Source: SIG454 sp045646365
GTDB taxonomy: Bacteria > Bacillota > Clostridia > Monoglobales > Monoglobaceae
Direction: 5' to 3'
Length of the DNA: 64,000 nucleotides
NCBI GenBank assembly: GCA_045646365.1
Contig: JAZRKP010000084.1
Span: forward strand, 117,955 to 181,954
This document shows positions 18,495 to 26,315 of this stretch, piece after piece. Position 1 is the stretch's first letter; each line of letters begins with the position of its first letter. Under the pieces are notes generated by a model that was given only the letters and a program-made list of their open reading frames with translations, was not told the DNA's origin and did no database searches. The position numbers and the translations under genes were made by a program.

Positions 18495-19289
18495 ATGTCA
18501 TCAGATAATAAAAATTTGAAGAAATTAGATATTGGTATGTCCCCTCCTATGATAGGGCAAGCTATGGCCAAAGAACATTCTCACGAGGAATGTGAGCTTT
18601 ATCTGCTGACCGAAGGAGCTTGCACATATCTGATAGATGATGAAGTGTATAATATAACAAAAGGAGACCTTATCATTGTTCCTGAGCACACTATCCACCG
18701 AACATATTATGACTCGGAAGATGTCCATGTAAGAATGCTCTGTTCTCTTTCCAATGATTTGATACCGCAAGACCTGTATTCTCTTATATTGAAAAAACAA
18801 TTTGTTTATCGTTGCGGTGAAAAATTTGAAACAGTATTTAAAATTTTAAAGGAAATAAATGCAAATTATCGTCTGAATGATGAATTTTCCGTTGATGTGA
18901 TAAAAGCAAATGTGACAATGCTTTTTGCTATGTTGCTTCGTGAAAACAATAAGATGCTTGTATCAGTCAGAACTGATTTCTTCTCAAGCAAAGTAATAGA
19001 TTTTATAATTGAAAATTATGCTAAAAATATATCGCTTGAAAGTGCCGCACGAACATTCTATATGACTCCGTCACAGCTTCTGCGTATATTTAAAAAAGAA
19101 ACAAAATTTACATTTTGGGAATATTTATTACTGTACCGAATTGAAAAAGCAAAAGAATTTTTACGAACAACCAATAAAAGTGTAAAAGAAATTTCTAATA
19201 TGTGTGGTTTTAAAGACTCGAACTACTTCTCAACATGCTTCAAAAAACACACAGGCTATACACCCAAGGCTTTTCGTTCTAAAAACTAA
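18495..19289 (+). CDS. AraC family transcriptional regulator
   Basis: A cupin-type sensor domain (HSHEECELYLLTEG, then GDLIIVPEHTIHRT) is followed by a C-terminal pair of helix-turn-helix motifs (ISLESAARTFYMTPSQLLRIFK and VKEISNMCGFKDSNYFSTCFKK, ending TGYTPKAFR). I chose the ATG at 18495 because GGGGG precedes it; an ATG four codons upstream lies inside that ribosome site. Sugar-responsive AraC proteins activate neighbouring catabolic genes. It is divergent from the SLH/esterase/GH28 cluster at 6.9-18.2 kb and most likely controls it. The inducer is unknown. Confidence 0.9.
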   Translation: MSSDNKNLKKLDIGMSPPMIGQAMAKEHSHEECELYLLTEGACTYLIDDEVYNITKGDLIIVPEHTIHRTYYDSEDVHVRMLCSLSNDLIPQDLYSLILKKQFVYRCGEKFETVFKILKEINANYRLNDEFSVDVIKANVTMLFAMLLRENNKMLVSVRTDFFSSKVIDFIIENYAKNISLESAARTFYMTPSQLLRIFKKETKFTFWEYLLLYRIEKAKEFLRTTNKSVKEISNMCGFKDSNYFSTCFKKHTGYTPKAFRSKN

Positions 19290-19299
19290 TAGAGTGTGA

Positions 19300-19475
19300 A
19301 AAAAAGTCTGTATTTCTTCATAAGATGTTATTCCCTCGGTTGCGCCTTTTGCCATACCACGAATGTGTTCCTGTCACATTTCCTTCTCAACATATTCTGT
19401 TTCCCCGTGAATTGTTGACAAATGCACATTCGTGGTATCGATTATTTCATCATCCGACAATAGCTCAACCTTTAT
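19300..19475 (-). pseudogene. Chimeric remnant: GH28-like fragment joined to PfkB kinase 3' end
   Basis: Read leftward, 19384-19475 encodes KVELLSDDEIIDTTNVHLST and then IHGETEY, matching the GH28-like gene at 23447-24832 (VELLSENQIT, then VHLSTIHGETEY). Directly after it, 19303-19383 matches the last codons of the kinase at 21390 (MAKGATEGITSYEEIQ), with one extra base breaking the frame. Both matches are also visible at DNA level, for example GGTTGCGCCTTTTGCCATA in both kinase copies. In the intact locus these genes are separated by the isomerase gene, so this is a collapsed duplicate of that operon with the middle lost. Confidence 0.8.
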
Positions 19476-19482
19476 TTTGCTG

Positions 19483-20751
19483 TTATTTATTTAACAGTTC
19501 TCCAAACATGTCATAACCAAGCCAGAGGACGGTATATCTATCTTTTAAATCCTTCGCATATAGAATTGCATCGTTGATTTTTTGTGTGCCATATAGATCA
19601 TAAAATTCTTTTATATCAAGACCTACAAGATCAAGCATATTTTTAATTTCTTCTGCACTTGGCGTATCTGACAAAATTTTTCTGATTTCCTCTTCTTTTT
19701 GCTTATATATGCCAAGCCTGTCTGCATCATAGTTGCCTACTTTATCCTGAAGTGCAATACATCCGTCTGCAACAGATTTATATATTTGGTTTATCTTTTC
19801 AGTATAATCTTCTCTTGAGAGACGGTATAAAACATCTGAAAACTCTGATTTTAACACCTTTTCCTTTATTTCAGCTGTTATAACAGTAGAATAAGCAACA
19901 TCAATACCATGAGAAAAATAGGGTTCATCATTAACAATTCCCACTATTTCAAAGAAATGCGAAAAGTGATGCTCGCTACCTGACGCAGGTCTTGATGATC
20001 CGGCAAAACTCATCATAATTCCAACGATTGTAAGCGCTTCCATCAGTGCTTTTATACTCTCTTCGTCCCGCTCTAAAAGTCCCTTTGCCGTATTCAGCGT
20101 ATTTTCTATCATTTGATATGTCGTATCATAAATATACTGACAGAAATATTCACCATTCACTGTCTCGCTGAGTTTCCAGTCGCAAAGTGCCGAAAACTTT
20201 CCTATAATATCTCCATAGCCTGCTTTTATCATTTCCATAGGTGCATTTTTCAAAACATCTGTATCTGCAACGATTGCTCTCGGAAGACCTGCTTTAACCG
20301 TTTCTTTCATTCCATTCAGAATCATTGCCGCCCCGTCTGATGCATATCCGTCCATTGATGGTGCGGTAGCGACAACCATATAAGGTATTTGTGCAAAAAA
20401 AGATACATATTTACACAAATCCTGTATAACGCCGGAACCTATGGCTAAAATCAAATCTACACCATCTAAATCCTCTCTTACTCTTTCTATGGCTCTTTCA
20501 TCAGGAATAAGAACTGTTTTACCATCGAAAATAACTTTTTTAACAACTTTGCAATTAAGAGCATTCTCAACTTTTTCTCCTGCCGCAGAATATGTATTTT
20601 CATCAGCAACAATCAAAATATTCTCTTTCTTTTCACAAAGCGTTTTTAGTCTTGAAATTGCTCCACTCTCTATATATACAGATTCAATATCACAGTGGTG
20701 GGTTCGTCCGCACGAACATTCCACGCCGAGTAAAATTTTGTTTATATCCAT
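19483..20751 (-). CDS. sn-Glycerol-1-phosphate dehydrogenase homologue (AraM/EgsA family)
   Basis: About 422 residues of the iron-containing-alcohol-dehydrogenase superfamily. Motifs are LAIGSGVIQDLCKY (nucleotide binding), TAPSMDGYASDGAAMI and GSEHHFSHFFEI (metal ligands), as in AraM of the Bacillus arabinose operon and archaeal G1P dehydrogenases. These reduce dihydroxyacetone phosphate to sn-glycerol-1-phosphate with NAD(P)H. The start at 20751 is preferred to 20757 because GGAG is then 8 bp away. Its position next to an isomerase/kinase sugar cluster suggests either an AraM-like role or a related polyol-phosphate substrate; the latter is inference. Confidence 0.8.
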   Translation of the reverse strand: MDINKILLGVECSCGRTHHCDIESVYIESGAISRLKTLCEKKENILIVADENTYSAAGEKVENALNCKVVKKVIFDGKTVLIPDERAIERVREDLDGVDLILAIGSGVIQDLCKYVSFFAQIPYMVVATAPSMDGYASDGAAMILNGMKETVKAGLPRAIVADTDVLKNAPMEMIKAGYGDIIGKFSALCDWKLSETVNGEYFCQYIYDTTYQMIENTLNTAKGLLERDEESIKALMEALTIVGIMMSFAGSSRPASGSEHHFSHFFEIVGIVNDEPYFSHGIDVAYSTVITAEIKEKVLKSEFSDVLYRLSREDYTEKINQIYKSVADGCIALQDKVGNYDADRLGIYKQKEEEIRKILSDTPSAEEIKNMLDLVGLDIKEFYDLYGTQKINDAILYAKDLKDRYTVLWLGYDMFGELLNK

Positions 20752-20961
20752 AACCATTACTCCTTTTTTTAATTTATGTGTTCACTTTTTCCTATTCGCA
20801 TATTATAACACTATTATCAAAATAAATCAACACTTAAACACTAATCAATCAAAAAATTGACAAAATTGGATACTTTTTTTGAAAAACAATCAGAAACAAT
20901 CATATCTTAAGGAGATAGAATATACTAAAAAACGAACGGGAAAGAGAAATTATTTGTATTT

Positions 20962-21006
20962 TAGTGATCCATCGCAGATTCGAACTGCGGACACCTTGGT
21001 TAAAAG
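20962..21006 (-). pseudogene. 3' half of a tRNA-Lys(TTT)-like gene; candidate attachment-site scar
   Basis: Read leftward, the sequence runs from an anticodon-loop-like CTTTTAA through GGTGTC to a perfect T-arm (CGCAG, loop TTCGAAT, CTGCG) and acceptor strand ATGGATC with CACTA. This closely resembles the 3' half of clostridial tRNA-Lys. Upstream sequence cannot supply the matching acceptor strand, D-arm or 5' anticodon stem, so it is not a functional tRNA. Such 3' halves are typical of integration by tyrosine-recombinase elements. No integrase is visible in this window. Confidence 0.65.
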
Positions 21007-21235
21007 CGGAATAAGGTGTTTATTATGCATCTTTAACATAATTTAAATAAACTTATCTTAACACCCGTAAAACCGCATAAAAACAAGAATTTTGAGTTAT
21101 TGTCAATTTAGAGCCGCGGTATTACAACAATACATCAATTTTTCTAATTTTAAATAAATTTTATTAATATACCTTTTGTTCTTTACTTAAATTCACTTGA
21201 TATCTGGATTCCCGCTTTTTATCTATTCCCAAATA

Positions 21236-21265
21236 TATAAAAACGAGTCCACCAAAGAACTCGTT
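21236..21265 (-). terminator. Terminator downstream of the kinase operon
   Basis: Leftward, AACGAGT pairs with ACTCGTT (21242-21248 with 21259-21265) around a 10-nt loop and is followed by a T-run. It would end the GH28-isomerase-kinase transcript before the tRNA remnant. Confidence 0.7.
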
Positions 21266-21341
21266 GACCCGACCTCCAAATCGTTAGATTTTCAGTCTAA
21301 CTTTTGAGGGTCGGTTCACATTTCATTCTTTCAGTGGACTC
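21245..21341. repeat. Nested imperfect palindrome with competing stems
   Basis: Outer arms GAGTCCAC (21245-21252) and GTGGACTC (21334-21341) enclose CCGACC (21269-21274)/GGTCGG (21309-21314) and TTAGA (21284-21288)/TCTAA (21296-21300). The outer left arm also forms one side of the terminator hairpin, so the two folds exclude each other. On the minus strand, the central part reads CCCTCAAAAGTTAGACTG, resembling IS3-family terminal repeats as I remember them. It could be a transposon-end relic, a MITE-like element or an attenuator. Confidence 0.5.
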
Positions 21342-21389
21342 ATATTTTTGTAATTATCGAATTTGTAGGTATTCGTTGAATTTTTGAAA

Positions 21390-22349
21390 TCAATCCATGA
21401 TCTCTGTTTTGTCTATATAGTTCTGTATTTCTTCATAAGACTTTATGCCTTCGGTTGCGCCTTTTGCCATACAACAATGTGCGCCTGTCGCATTCCCGAA
21501 TTTAGCACAATCAAGAATACTGTTATTCCTCGCATATGCTGCAAGAAAACCTGAGCAAAAGCTATCTCCAGCTCCCGTGGTATCCACGACATTATCTATT
21601 TTGAAAACAGGTATCATTGTTCCGTTTTCTTCTTTCCTTTCTTTTACATAACAGCCCTTTGAGCCACACTTTATGATAACAGTTTTTACGCCTTTTTCAA
21701 AGAACACATCTGCCATTTCATCGACTGTTTCTTTTTCTGCAATCATTCTGGCTTCGTCTATGCTTGGTAAAAAGAAGTCAATATAAGGCATTGCCTGGTT
21801 TAATATTTCACCCCATTTGCCTGTTGAATCCCAGCACACATCAAGAACTGTTGTTTTACCCATTTCCTTACATTTTCTTAAAAACTCCATAGTTTGTCTA
21901 CCATCAAAGGTTTTTAAAAGGAACGAACCGGTAACAAATACAATATCATTTTCAGAGATAATGTCAAAATCGATATCATTTATAGAAAACGCCGCATTAG
22001 AGCCTTCGCAGTGAAAAAATGAGCGTTCTCCCGTCCCTGCCTCAATCATCAATACCGAGGCTGATGTTTGTGTTGCGTTATCAGATTTAATTCCGTTTGT
22101 TTTAACCCCTGCTTTAGCAAGACAGTTTTTCAGATAATCACCAAACATATCCTCTCCAACTCTTCCAATAAGAGTTGATTCTACGCCAAGTTTTTTCAGG
22201 TTTATCGCGGCAGTCATTGCGTTTCCGCCATTATGCATAGTTATAGAATTAACCGGCAAGAGAACACCCTTTTCCGGATAAGTCATAACAGGCTCCACGA
22301 TTACATCTGCTACCATAATTCCAACACAAGCAATTTTTTTAATCGACAT
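21390..22349 (-). CDS. PfkB family carbohydrate kinase
   Basis: About 319 residues of the ribokinase/PfkB fold. Signatures are the N-terminal MHNGGNAMTAAINLKKLG (sugar-binding di-glycine segment) and VDTTGAGDSFCSGFLAAYA (PfkB signature 2 with the catalytic Asp and anion hole). It phosphorylates a sugar or sugar-derived ketose using ATP. The start at 22349 puts GGAAGG 8 bp upstream; the ATG two codons earlier is too close. It lies 40 bp downstream of the isomerase-like gene, suggesting isomerisation then phosphorylation of one sugar. The substrate is not fixed by the sequence. Confidence 0.88.
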   Translation of the reverse strand: MSIKKIACVGIMVADVIVEPVMTYPEKGVLLPVNSITMHNGGNAMTAAINLKKLGVESTLIGRVGEDMFGDYLKNCLAKAGVKTNGIKSDNATQTSASVLMIEAGTGERSFFHCEGSNAAFSINDIDFDIISENDIVFVTGSFLLKTFDGRQTMEFLRKCKEMGKTTVLDVCWDSTGKWGEILNQAMPYIDFFLPSIDEARMIAEKETVDEMADVFFEKGVKTVIIKCGSKGCYVKERKEENGTMIPVFKIDNVVDTTGAGDSFCSGFLAAYARNNSILDCAKFGNATGAHCCMAKGATEGIKSYEEIQNYIDKTEIMD

Positions 22350-22389
22350 TTTCATTACCTTCCTTACTATTTGTTACCGGATATACAGT

Positions 22390-23421
22390 TTACATTCCCA
22401 TCAAAAGCTCCATAACATACATTTCAAGAGCCTCATAATCTCTTTCTTCTACGCACTTTTTCTGGAAGTCATAATCAAACTTTTCAATTTTTTCTTCGAG
22501 CATTTTTGCTATCTTCAAACTGTTTTCAAGGTGTTTATAGCTTCCTCCCTGCTTTTCGGTTCTCATAACCTTTACATCAAGACCAATATATTCCCCGTTT
22601 TCTCCAAATCCATTCTCCATAAGAACTTTCATCTGGTTAAACGCTGTACGGAGATTTTCAACACCAAAGCTCTTATCCTGGTCAAACTTCATGCCATTCT
22701 GGTCGTTTAAGTGAACACCCCAAAGCTTGCCCATAGCCATTGCAAAACCTATTTCGCTTGCAGGGTCAAGTCCTGCCAGCATTGCGTGAGCGGATTCTAA
22801 AAGACCGCCAACTCGGCTTGGGTCATCGGATGCAGCAGAAATCGCCATTGCGTGACCTAATGTCGGGCAAACACTTCTGTCAACAGGCTCATTTGGCTTT
22901 GTTTCAATCATAATTTTTATATTCTTGTCATAAGCAAGCATTTTGTTTATCGCATCAATTAAACGCTTTGTTGACTCAACCGGGCTTTTGCTTTCGTAAC
23001 AAATGGTGCCTTCTCTTGCAAGCCACAAAACAAGTTTATCACAACCCAGTGCATTTGCAATATCAATAGAACGATAAGCTCTCCACATTGCAAACTCTCT
23101 GTCCTCTGCACTGTTTGAAGTAAATCCGCCGTCGACGGTTCTTGGGTCCATCCAAAGTCTTGGCGCAACAAATTCTGCCTTTAAATCGTACTTATCAAGA
23201 AGAGCCTTAACCTTTTTAGCTTCCTCTATGATTTCCACTTCCGTCATATTGTTCATATTCGGAACTGCATCGTCATCATGGAACTGAATTGCATCAAATC
23301 CCATTTCCTTAAATGTTTTAATTTTCTCCTCAAAAGGAATTGTGTCTCTTGTTGCAGGACCGTATGCGTCTGCTCCTTCGTGGACATTCCACGGTCCTAC
23401 TGAATACTTGAATCTGCTCAT
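22390..23421 (-). CDS. Class I (actinobacterial-type) xylose-isomerase-like TIM-barrel protein
   Basis: A 343-residue protein collinear with short class I xylose isomerases: FKYSVGPWNVHEGADAYGPA, GFDAIQFHDDDAVP (catalytic His and Asp), DGGFTSNSAEDR, IETKPNEP (metal-ligand Glu and Lys), VHLNDQNGMKFDQDKSFG (His/Asp ligands) and GLDVKVMRTE (last metal Asp). Aldose-ketose isomerisation is therefore well supported. Most Firmicutes use the longer class II enzyme, so this is notable. In this GH28/kinase setting the sugar may be xylose or another pectin-derived aldose. AGAGAGGT precedes the ATG. Confidence 0.85.
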   Translation of the reverse strand: MSRFKYSVGPWNVHEGADAYGPATRDTIPFEEKIKTFKEMGFDAIQFHDDDAVPNMNNMTEVEIIEEAKKVKALLDKYDLKAEFVAPRLWMDPRTVDGGFTSNSAEDREFAMWRAYRSIDIANALGCDKLVLWLAREGTICYESKSPVESTKRLIDAINKMLAYDKNIKIMIETKPNEPVDRSVCPTLGHAMAISAASDDPSRVGGLLESAHAMLAGLDPASEIGFAMAMGKLWGVHLNDQNGMKFDQDKSFGVENLRTAFNQMKVLMENGFGENGEYIGLDVKVMRTEKQGGSYKHLENSLKIAKMLEEKIEKFDYDFQKKCVEERDYEALEMYVMELLMGM

Positions 23422-23446
23422 TTTTATTACCTCTCTTTATATAAAT

Positions 23447-24832
23447 TTAAATTGATTCCGTGAAAAACGGTTTATTTGCAGGAAGAACTTCTTCAGCCTG
23501 TCCTGCGTTTACATTATTAAACTTTACATCTCCATCAGACCATTTTCTGACTATACATTCACCTTTAAAGCCGGAAACATTGACATTCTTAAGTTTAATG
23601 CACTCATAGTTGCAGGCATTGATAAGGTCAATATTTTCAAAACCATCTCTTATGCTCATATCAACATCTGTAAGCTTAAGAGTGATAGGTGCTTCCTCTC
23701 CGCCATAAATTGTTATCGGCATACTGATTCCTTTCGCCTTAATGTTTCTAAACTCAATACTCTCAAGAGGTCTGTGTTTCTGCCATGTTTCATTTCCCGA
23801 ATAATTAAAATGCAAAAATCTGTCTGCCATATCTATTGTGCAATCTGAAATTATTATATTTCCGGGCTGAACATTTATCGGCATACTGTAATCTGAATAA
23901 TATGTAAATGCACTAAGCATATTATTTCTTGATTTGTTCTTACTGGACGGAACAGATTTTCTCTTATCTTCGTCACTCAAACAACCCCTGAAACAATATT
24001 CACCAGGCCCGTATATTCTGCACTTTTCAATAAGAGCATTTGTTCCGCCAAACCGCATTGCACTGCAACTTGAATTAAGCACACAATCAGCAACGTATGT
24101 ATTGACATTTCCAAACCCTGCAATACAGTCATCACCCGTATAAAATTCAGAATTGACAATTTTTAAATTATGGCAATCAAATGCGTCAAACCCATCATGC
24201 CCTGCAAGAGCAGTTATTCCATCAACAATGATATTGTCGCAGAATAAAAGATTGTGTGCCCAGTTGCCTGTATTTTGAATCGTATAACCTTTAAGCTCAA
24301 TATTTTTGCAGTTAAAGAAAGTTATACCATGAGGGCCTCTGTAATCCTCTTCGGAATCAACATCATCAAAGCAATTCATTCCGTCAATAACAGAGCCTTT
24401 TTCACCGATAATTTTAATATTTTCAGCATCTATTGCACGGATTATAGCATTATTCCATCTACTTCCGGGGATTCTTCTGAATCTGTATTCTTTTTTATTT
24501 TCCTCATATTCTGTTTCACCGTGTATGGTAGAAAGATGAACATAAGGGGCATCCGTTATCTGATTTTCCGAAAGAAGCTCGACCTCATCATTTTTATAAT
24601 TGAAATAGTCTTCGGGATTGTTACTTCCTAAAATCTTTGCATTTTCAAGAAGATGTAGCGTTACATTACTTCGAAGTCTTATATCGCCTGTATAATAATC
24701 TCCCGACGGAATTTCAACAACCCCTCCTCCTTTTAAAAAGCAAAAATCTATGGCTGATTGAATTTCTTTTGTTTGGAGCTCTTTTAAATTTTCTTTTAAA
24801 CCGAACTCTTTTGCACTTACTATTGTTTTCAT
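23447..24832 (-). CDS. GH28-like beta-helix glycosidase, cytoplasmic
   Basis: A 461-residue right-handed beta-helix protein without signal peptide. The N-terminus (IPSGDYYTGDIRLRSNVTLH) is the GH28/pectate-lyase-3 entry strand. Acidic motifs are HDGFDAFDC and YTGDDCIAGFGN, at the usual NTDG and DD positions, but the classic GHG and RIK motifs are not obvious. It is the first gene of the leftward operon with the isomerase-like and kinase genes, so it may release the monosaccharide they process from imported oligosaccharides. A fragment of a second copy remains at 19384-19475. Confidence 0.75.
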   Translation of the reverse strand: MKTIVSAKEFGLKENLKELQTKEIQSAIDFCFLKGGGVVEIPSGDYYTGDIRLRSNVTLHLLENAKILGSNNPEDYFNYKNDEVELLSENQITDAPYVHLSTIHGETEYEENKKEYRFRRIPGSRWNNAIIRAIDAENIKIIGEKGSVIDGMNCFDDVDSEEDYRGPHGITFFNCKNIELKGYTIQNTGNWAHNLLFCDNIIVDGITALAGHDGFDAFDCHNLKIVNSEFYTGDDCIAGFGNVNTYVADCVLNSSCSAMRFGGTNALIEKCRIYGPGEYCFRGCLSDEDKRKSVPSSKNKSRNNMLSAFTYYSDYSMPINVQPGNIIISDCTIDMADRFLHFNYSGNETWQKHRPLESIEFRNIKAKGISMPITIYGGEEAPITLKLTDVDMSIRDGFENIDLINACNYECIKLKNVNVSGFKGECIVRKWSDGDVKFNNVNAGQAEEVLPANKPFFTESI

Positions 24833-24834
24833 AG

Positions 24835-24951
24835 AAAAACCCCTTGCATAATTTTCACATTTATTATATAATAACTATATCATAATATTTTTCTTTAGTC
24901 TAACACAATATTGAACAAAAATATAACTATATTGAACTACAAGGGGTTTTT
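24835..24951. promoter_or_regulatory. Divergent control region: 12-bp inverted repeat and 10-bp direct repeat
   Basis: AAAAACCCCTTG (24835-24846) and CAAGGGGTTTTT (24940-24951) are exact inverted copies, each forming the ribosome-binding leader of one of the two divergent genes. Between them ATAACTATAT occurs exactly at 24871-24880 and 24923-24932, 52 bp apart (about five helical turns), a plausible AraC-type operator pair. Confidence 0.55.
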
Positions 24952-25773
24952 ATGAACAAAAACAGTTTAAAGGAAACTTATGCTCATCACAAAACAGGAA
25001 ATCTTCAAATGAATATCTATGAGTCAAGCAACGATATTCCATATCATTGGCACGACGAATATGAATTTATTTATGCAACCGACGGAAAATGCGAGTGCAT
25101 TATAAATGGAAGACGGATAGAAATTAACAAAGGCGAAGCAATTCTGATTAACTCAGGTGAACTTCATACAGTTAACACCATAGAAGACGGTCAATTCTTT
25201 GCGATTGTATTTCATCCGTATCTGATATTCGGTACAGAACTCAATGAGTTTCTTTTCAAAAAAATTTCTTATAAAAGATTTTACAAAAACAGCGACTGTA
25301 AAGATGTTCCCATCATTACTTTGCTTATGCAAATTCACTCGACATTTTATGATAGATATTACGGTTTTGAACTTACATTAAAGGCTCACCTTATTCAGAT
25401 TTTCAGTATGATATATTCAAACAAGCTTTACACAATTAACGAAAAATCAGATTCAGTAACATCAGATGAATTTTCACACATTGTTGAATATATACATAAT
25501 TACTACTCGGAGAAAATTTCTCTGGACCAAGTCTCCGAACACGCAAATTTCAGTAAGTCATATTTAATCCGCCTGTTCAAAAAGAATACAGGGAAAACTT
25601 TTTCCGCCTATCTTAACAGTTACAGAATTTATAAAGCCGTAGAAATGCTTGACACAACAAGTAAAAACATCCTCGAGATTTCGGAAAACTGTGGATTTGA
25701 AAATGTGGCATATTTTATAAAAATATTCAAAAAAATCACCGGAACAACGCCTTATAAATATCGTACACGATAG
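24952..25773 (+). CDS. AraC family transcriptional regulator
   Basis: A 273-residue regulator with an N-terminal cupin (PYHWHDEYEFIYATDGKCEC, then GEAILINSGELHTV) and a C-terminal double helix-turn-helix (ISLDQVSEHANFSKSYLIRLFK; ILEISENCGFENVAYFIKIFKK, ending TGTTPYKYR). The ATG follows AAGGGG. It is divergent from the GH28/isomerase/kinase operon and presumably activates it through the 52-bp-spaced repeats. Its terminator stem begins inside its last codons. Confidence 0.9.
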   Translation: MNKNSLKETYAHHKTGNLQMNIYESSNDIPYHWHDEYEFIYATDGKCECIINGRRIEINKGEAILINSGELHTVNTIEDGQFFAIVFHPYLIFGTELNEFLFKKISYKRFYKNSDCKDVPIITLLMQIHSTFYDRYYGFELTLKAHLIQIFSMIYSNKLYTINEKSDSVTSDEFSHIVEYIHNYYSEKISLDQVSEHANFSKSYLIRLFKKNTGKTFSAYLNSYRIYKAVEMLDTTSKNILEISENCGFENVAYFIKIFKKITGTTPYKYRTR

Positions 25774-25796
25774 CATTTTGCCATCGTGTACTTTTA
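25763..25796 (+). terminator. Terminator overlapping the AraC stop codon
   Basis: GTACACGAT (25763-25771) pairs with ATCGTGTAC (25783-25791), followed by TTTT. The stem covers the last codons and stop of the regulator gene. Confidence 0.7.
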
Positions 25797-25832
25797 AATA
25801 CGATATTATTTGATTAAAGGTTTAATCTCTAT

Positions 25833-25949
25833 TCATTTAAACCCAAGCTTTCCAGCCTTACCTGCAGGTGCATTCTGAAAAGCATCTTTCGCATTGATTC
25901 TGTGGATAATTAACTTATCAAATTTTCCATTATTTCCCGACAACATGAG
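25833..25949 (-). pseudogene. Short 3' gene remnant, unrecognised
   Basis: Leftward, an open stretch ends with NAKDAFQNAPAGKAGKLGFK and a TGA at 25833-25835. It has protein-like composition but no promoter, ribosome site or upstream continuation. I do not recognise the family. It sits beside the GH39-like remnant and is probably the tail of a deleted gene. Confidence 0.35.
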
Positions 25950-25968
25950 CCGGCACTCGCCGGCTCAT
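25945..25968. repeat. Perfect 10-bp GC-rich hairpin
   Basis: ATGAGCCGGC (25945-25954), loop ACTC, GCCGGCTCAT (25959-25968). No T-run follows on either strand. It lies exactly at the border between two decayed gene fragments in otherwise AT-rich DNA. Confidence 0.6.
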
Positions 25969-26238
25969 TTGCAATTCCTCTATACTGTCAATCCATTCAA
26001 AGTTATATACCCTCTTTTTCATCTTCCGTTCTCTGCCACTCCAATTGGATTCTTGCCAATTTAACAGCTTTTTCAGCAACCTTATCATATGCTTTTTCAG
26101 GGTCAAATACATCACAGTCAAGATTTTCAAAACCAAATCCGATTTGCGACTTTTAAATTTCGCTTGAGGGTTTGGGCTCAATCTTCCCAATTTTTCAATT
26201 GTAGCATTGATTTTGATAGTTCTATATAAAAAATGCAC
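25969..26238 (-). pseudogene. Frameshifted N-terminal fragment of a GH39-like glycosidase
   Basis: Leftward, one frame gives TIKINATIEKLGRLSP, a second gives GFGFENLDCDVFDPEKAYDK and then LARIQLEWQRTEDEK, and the first resumes with VYNFEWIDSIEELQ. Joined, these read like the start of a GH39/xylosidase-type clan GH-A enzyme (DPEKAY, RIQ-x-x-WQRTE-x-EKGVYDFEWLD). At least two frameshifts are needed and the catalytic half is missing. It is divergent from the AraC gene at 26316, so it was probably that regulator's former target. Confidence 0.55.
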
Positions 26239-26252
26239 CCAAACTCATATTT

Positions 26253-26294
26253 GATATGCACCCCAAAAGTTAGGCACTTTTGGAGGTGCATATC
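26253..26294 (+). repeat. 17-bp stem-loop in the leader of an AraC gene, possible IS-end relic
   Basis: GATATGCACC-CCAAAAG (26253-26269) pairs with CTTTTGG-A-GGTGCATATC (26277-26294) around a 7-nt loop, with one bulged A. The right arm contains the best ribosome-site match (GGAGGTG, 26282-26288), so the fold would hide it. ATGCACCC is also repeated at 26233 and 26257. The left arm (CCCCAAAAGTTAG) resembles IS3-family terminal repeats. Confidence 0.6.
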
Positions 26295-26315
26295 ATTCCG
26301 AAAGGTACTATTTTT

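Noticed and set aside
20962..21006. A complete tRNA gene
   Set aside because: The upstream DNA cannot form the acceptor, D or anticodon stems with the 3' half.
23934..24834. Several plus-strand frames opposite the GH28-like gene
   Set aside because: They lie fully inside a clear gene on the other strand, lack ribosome sites and have low-complexity composition.
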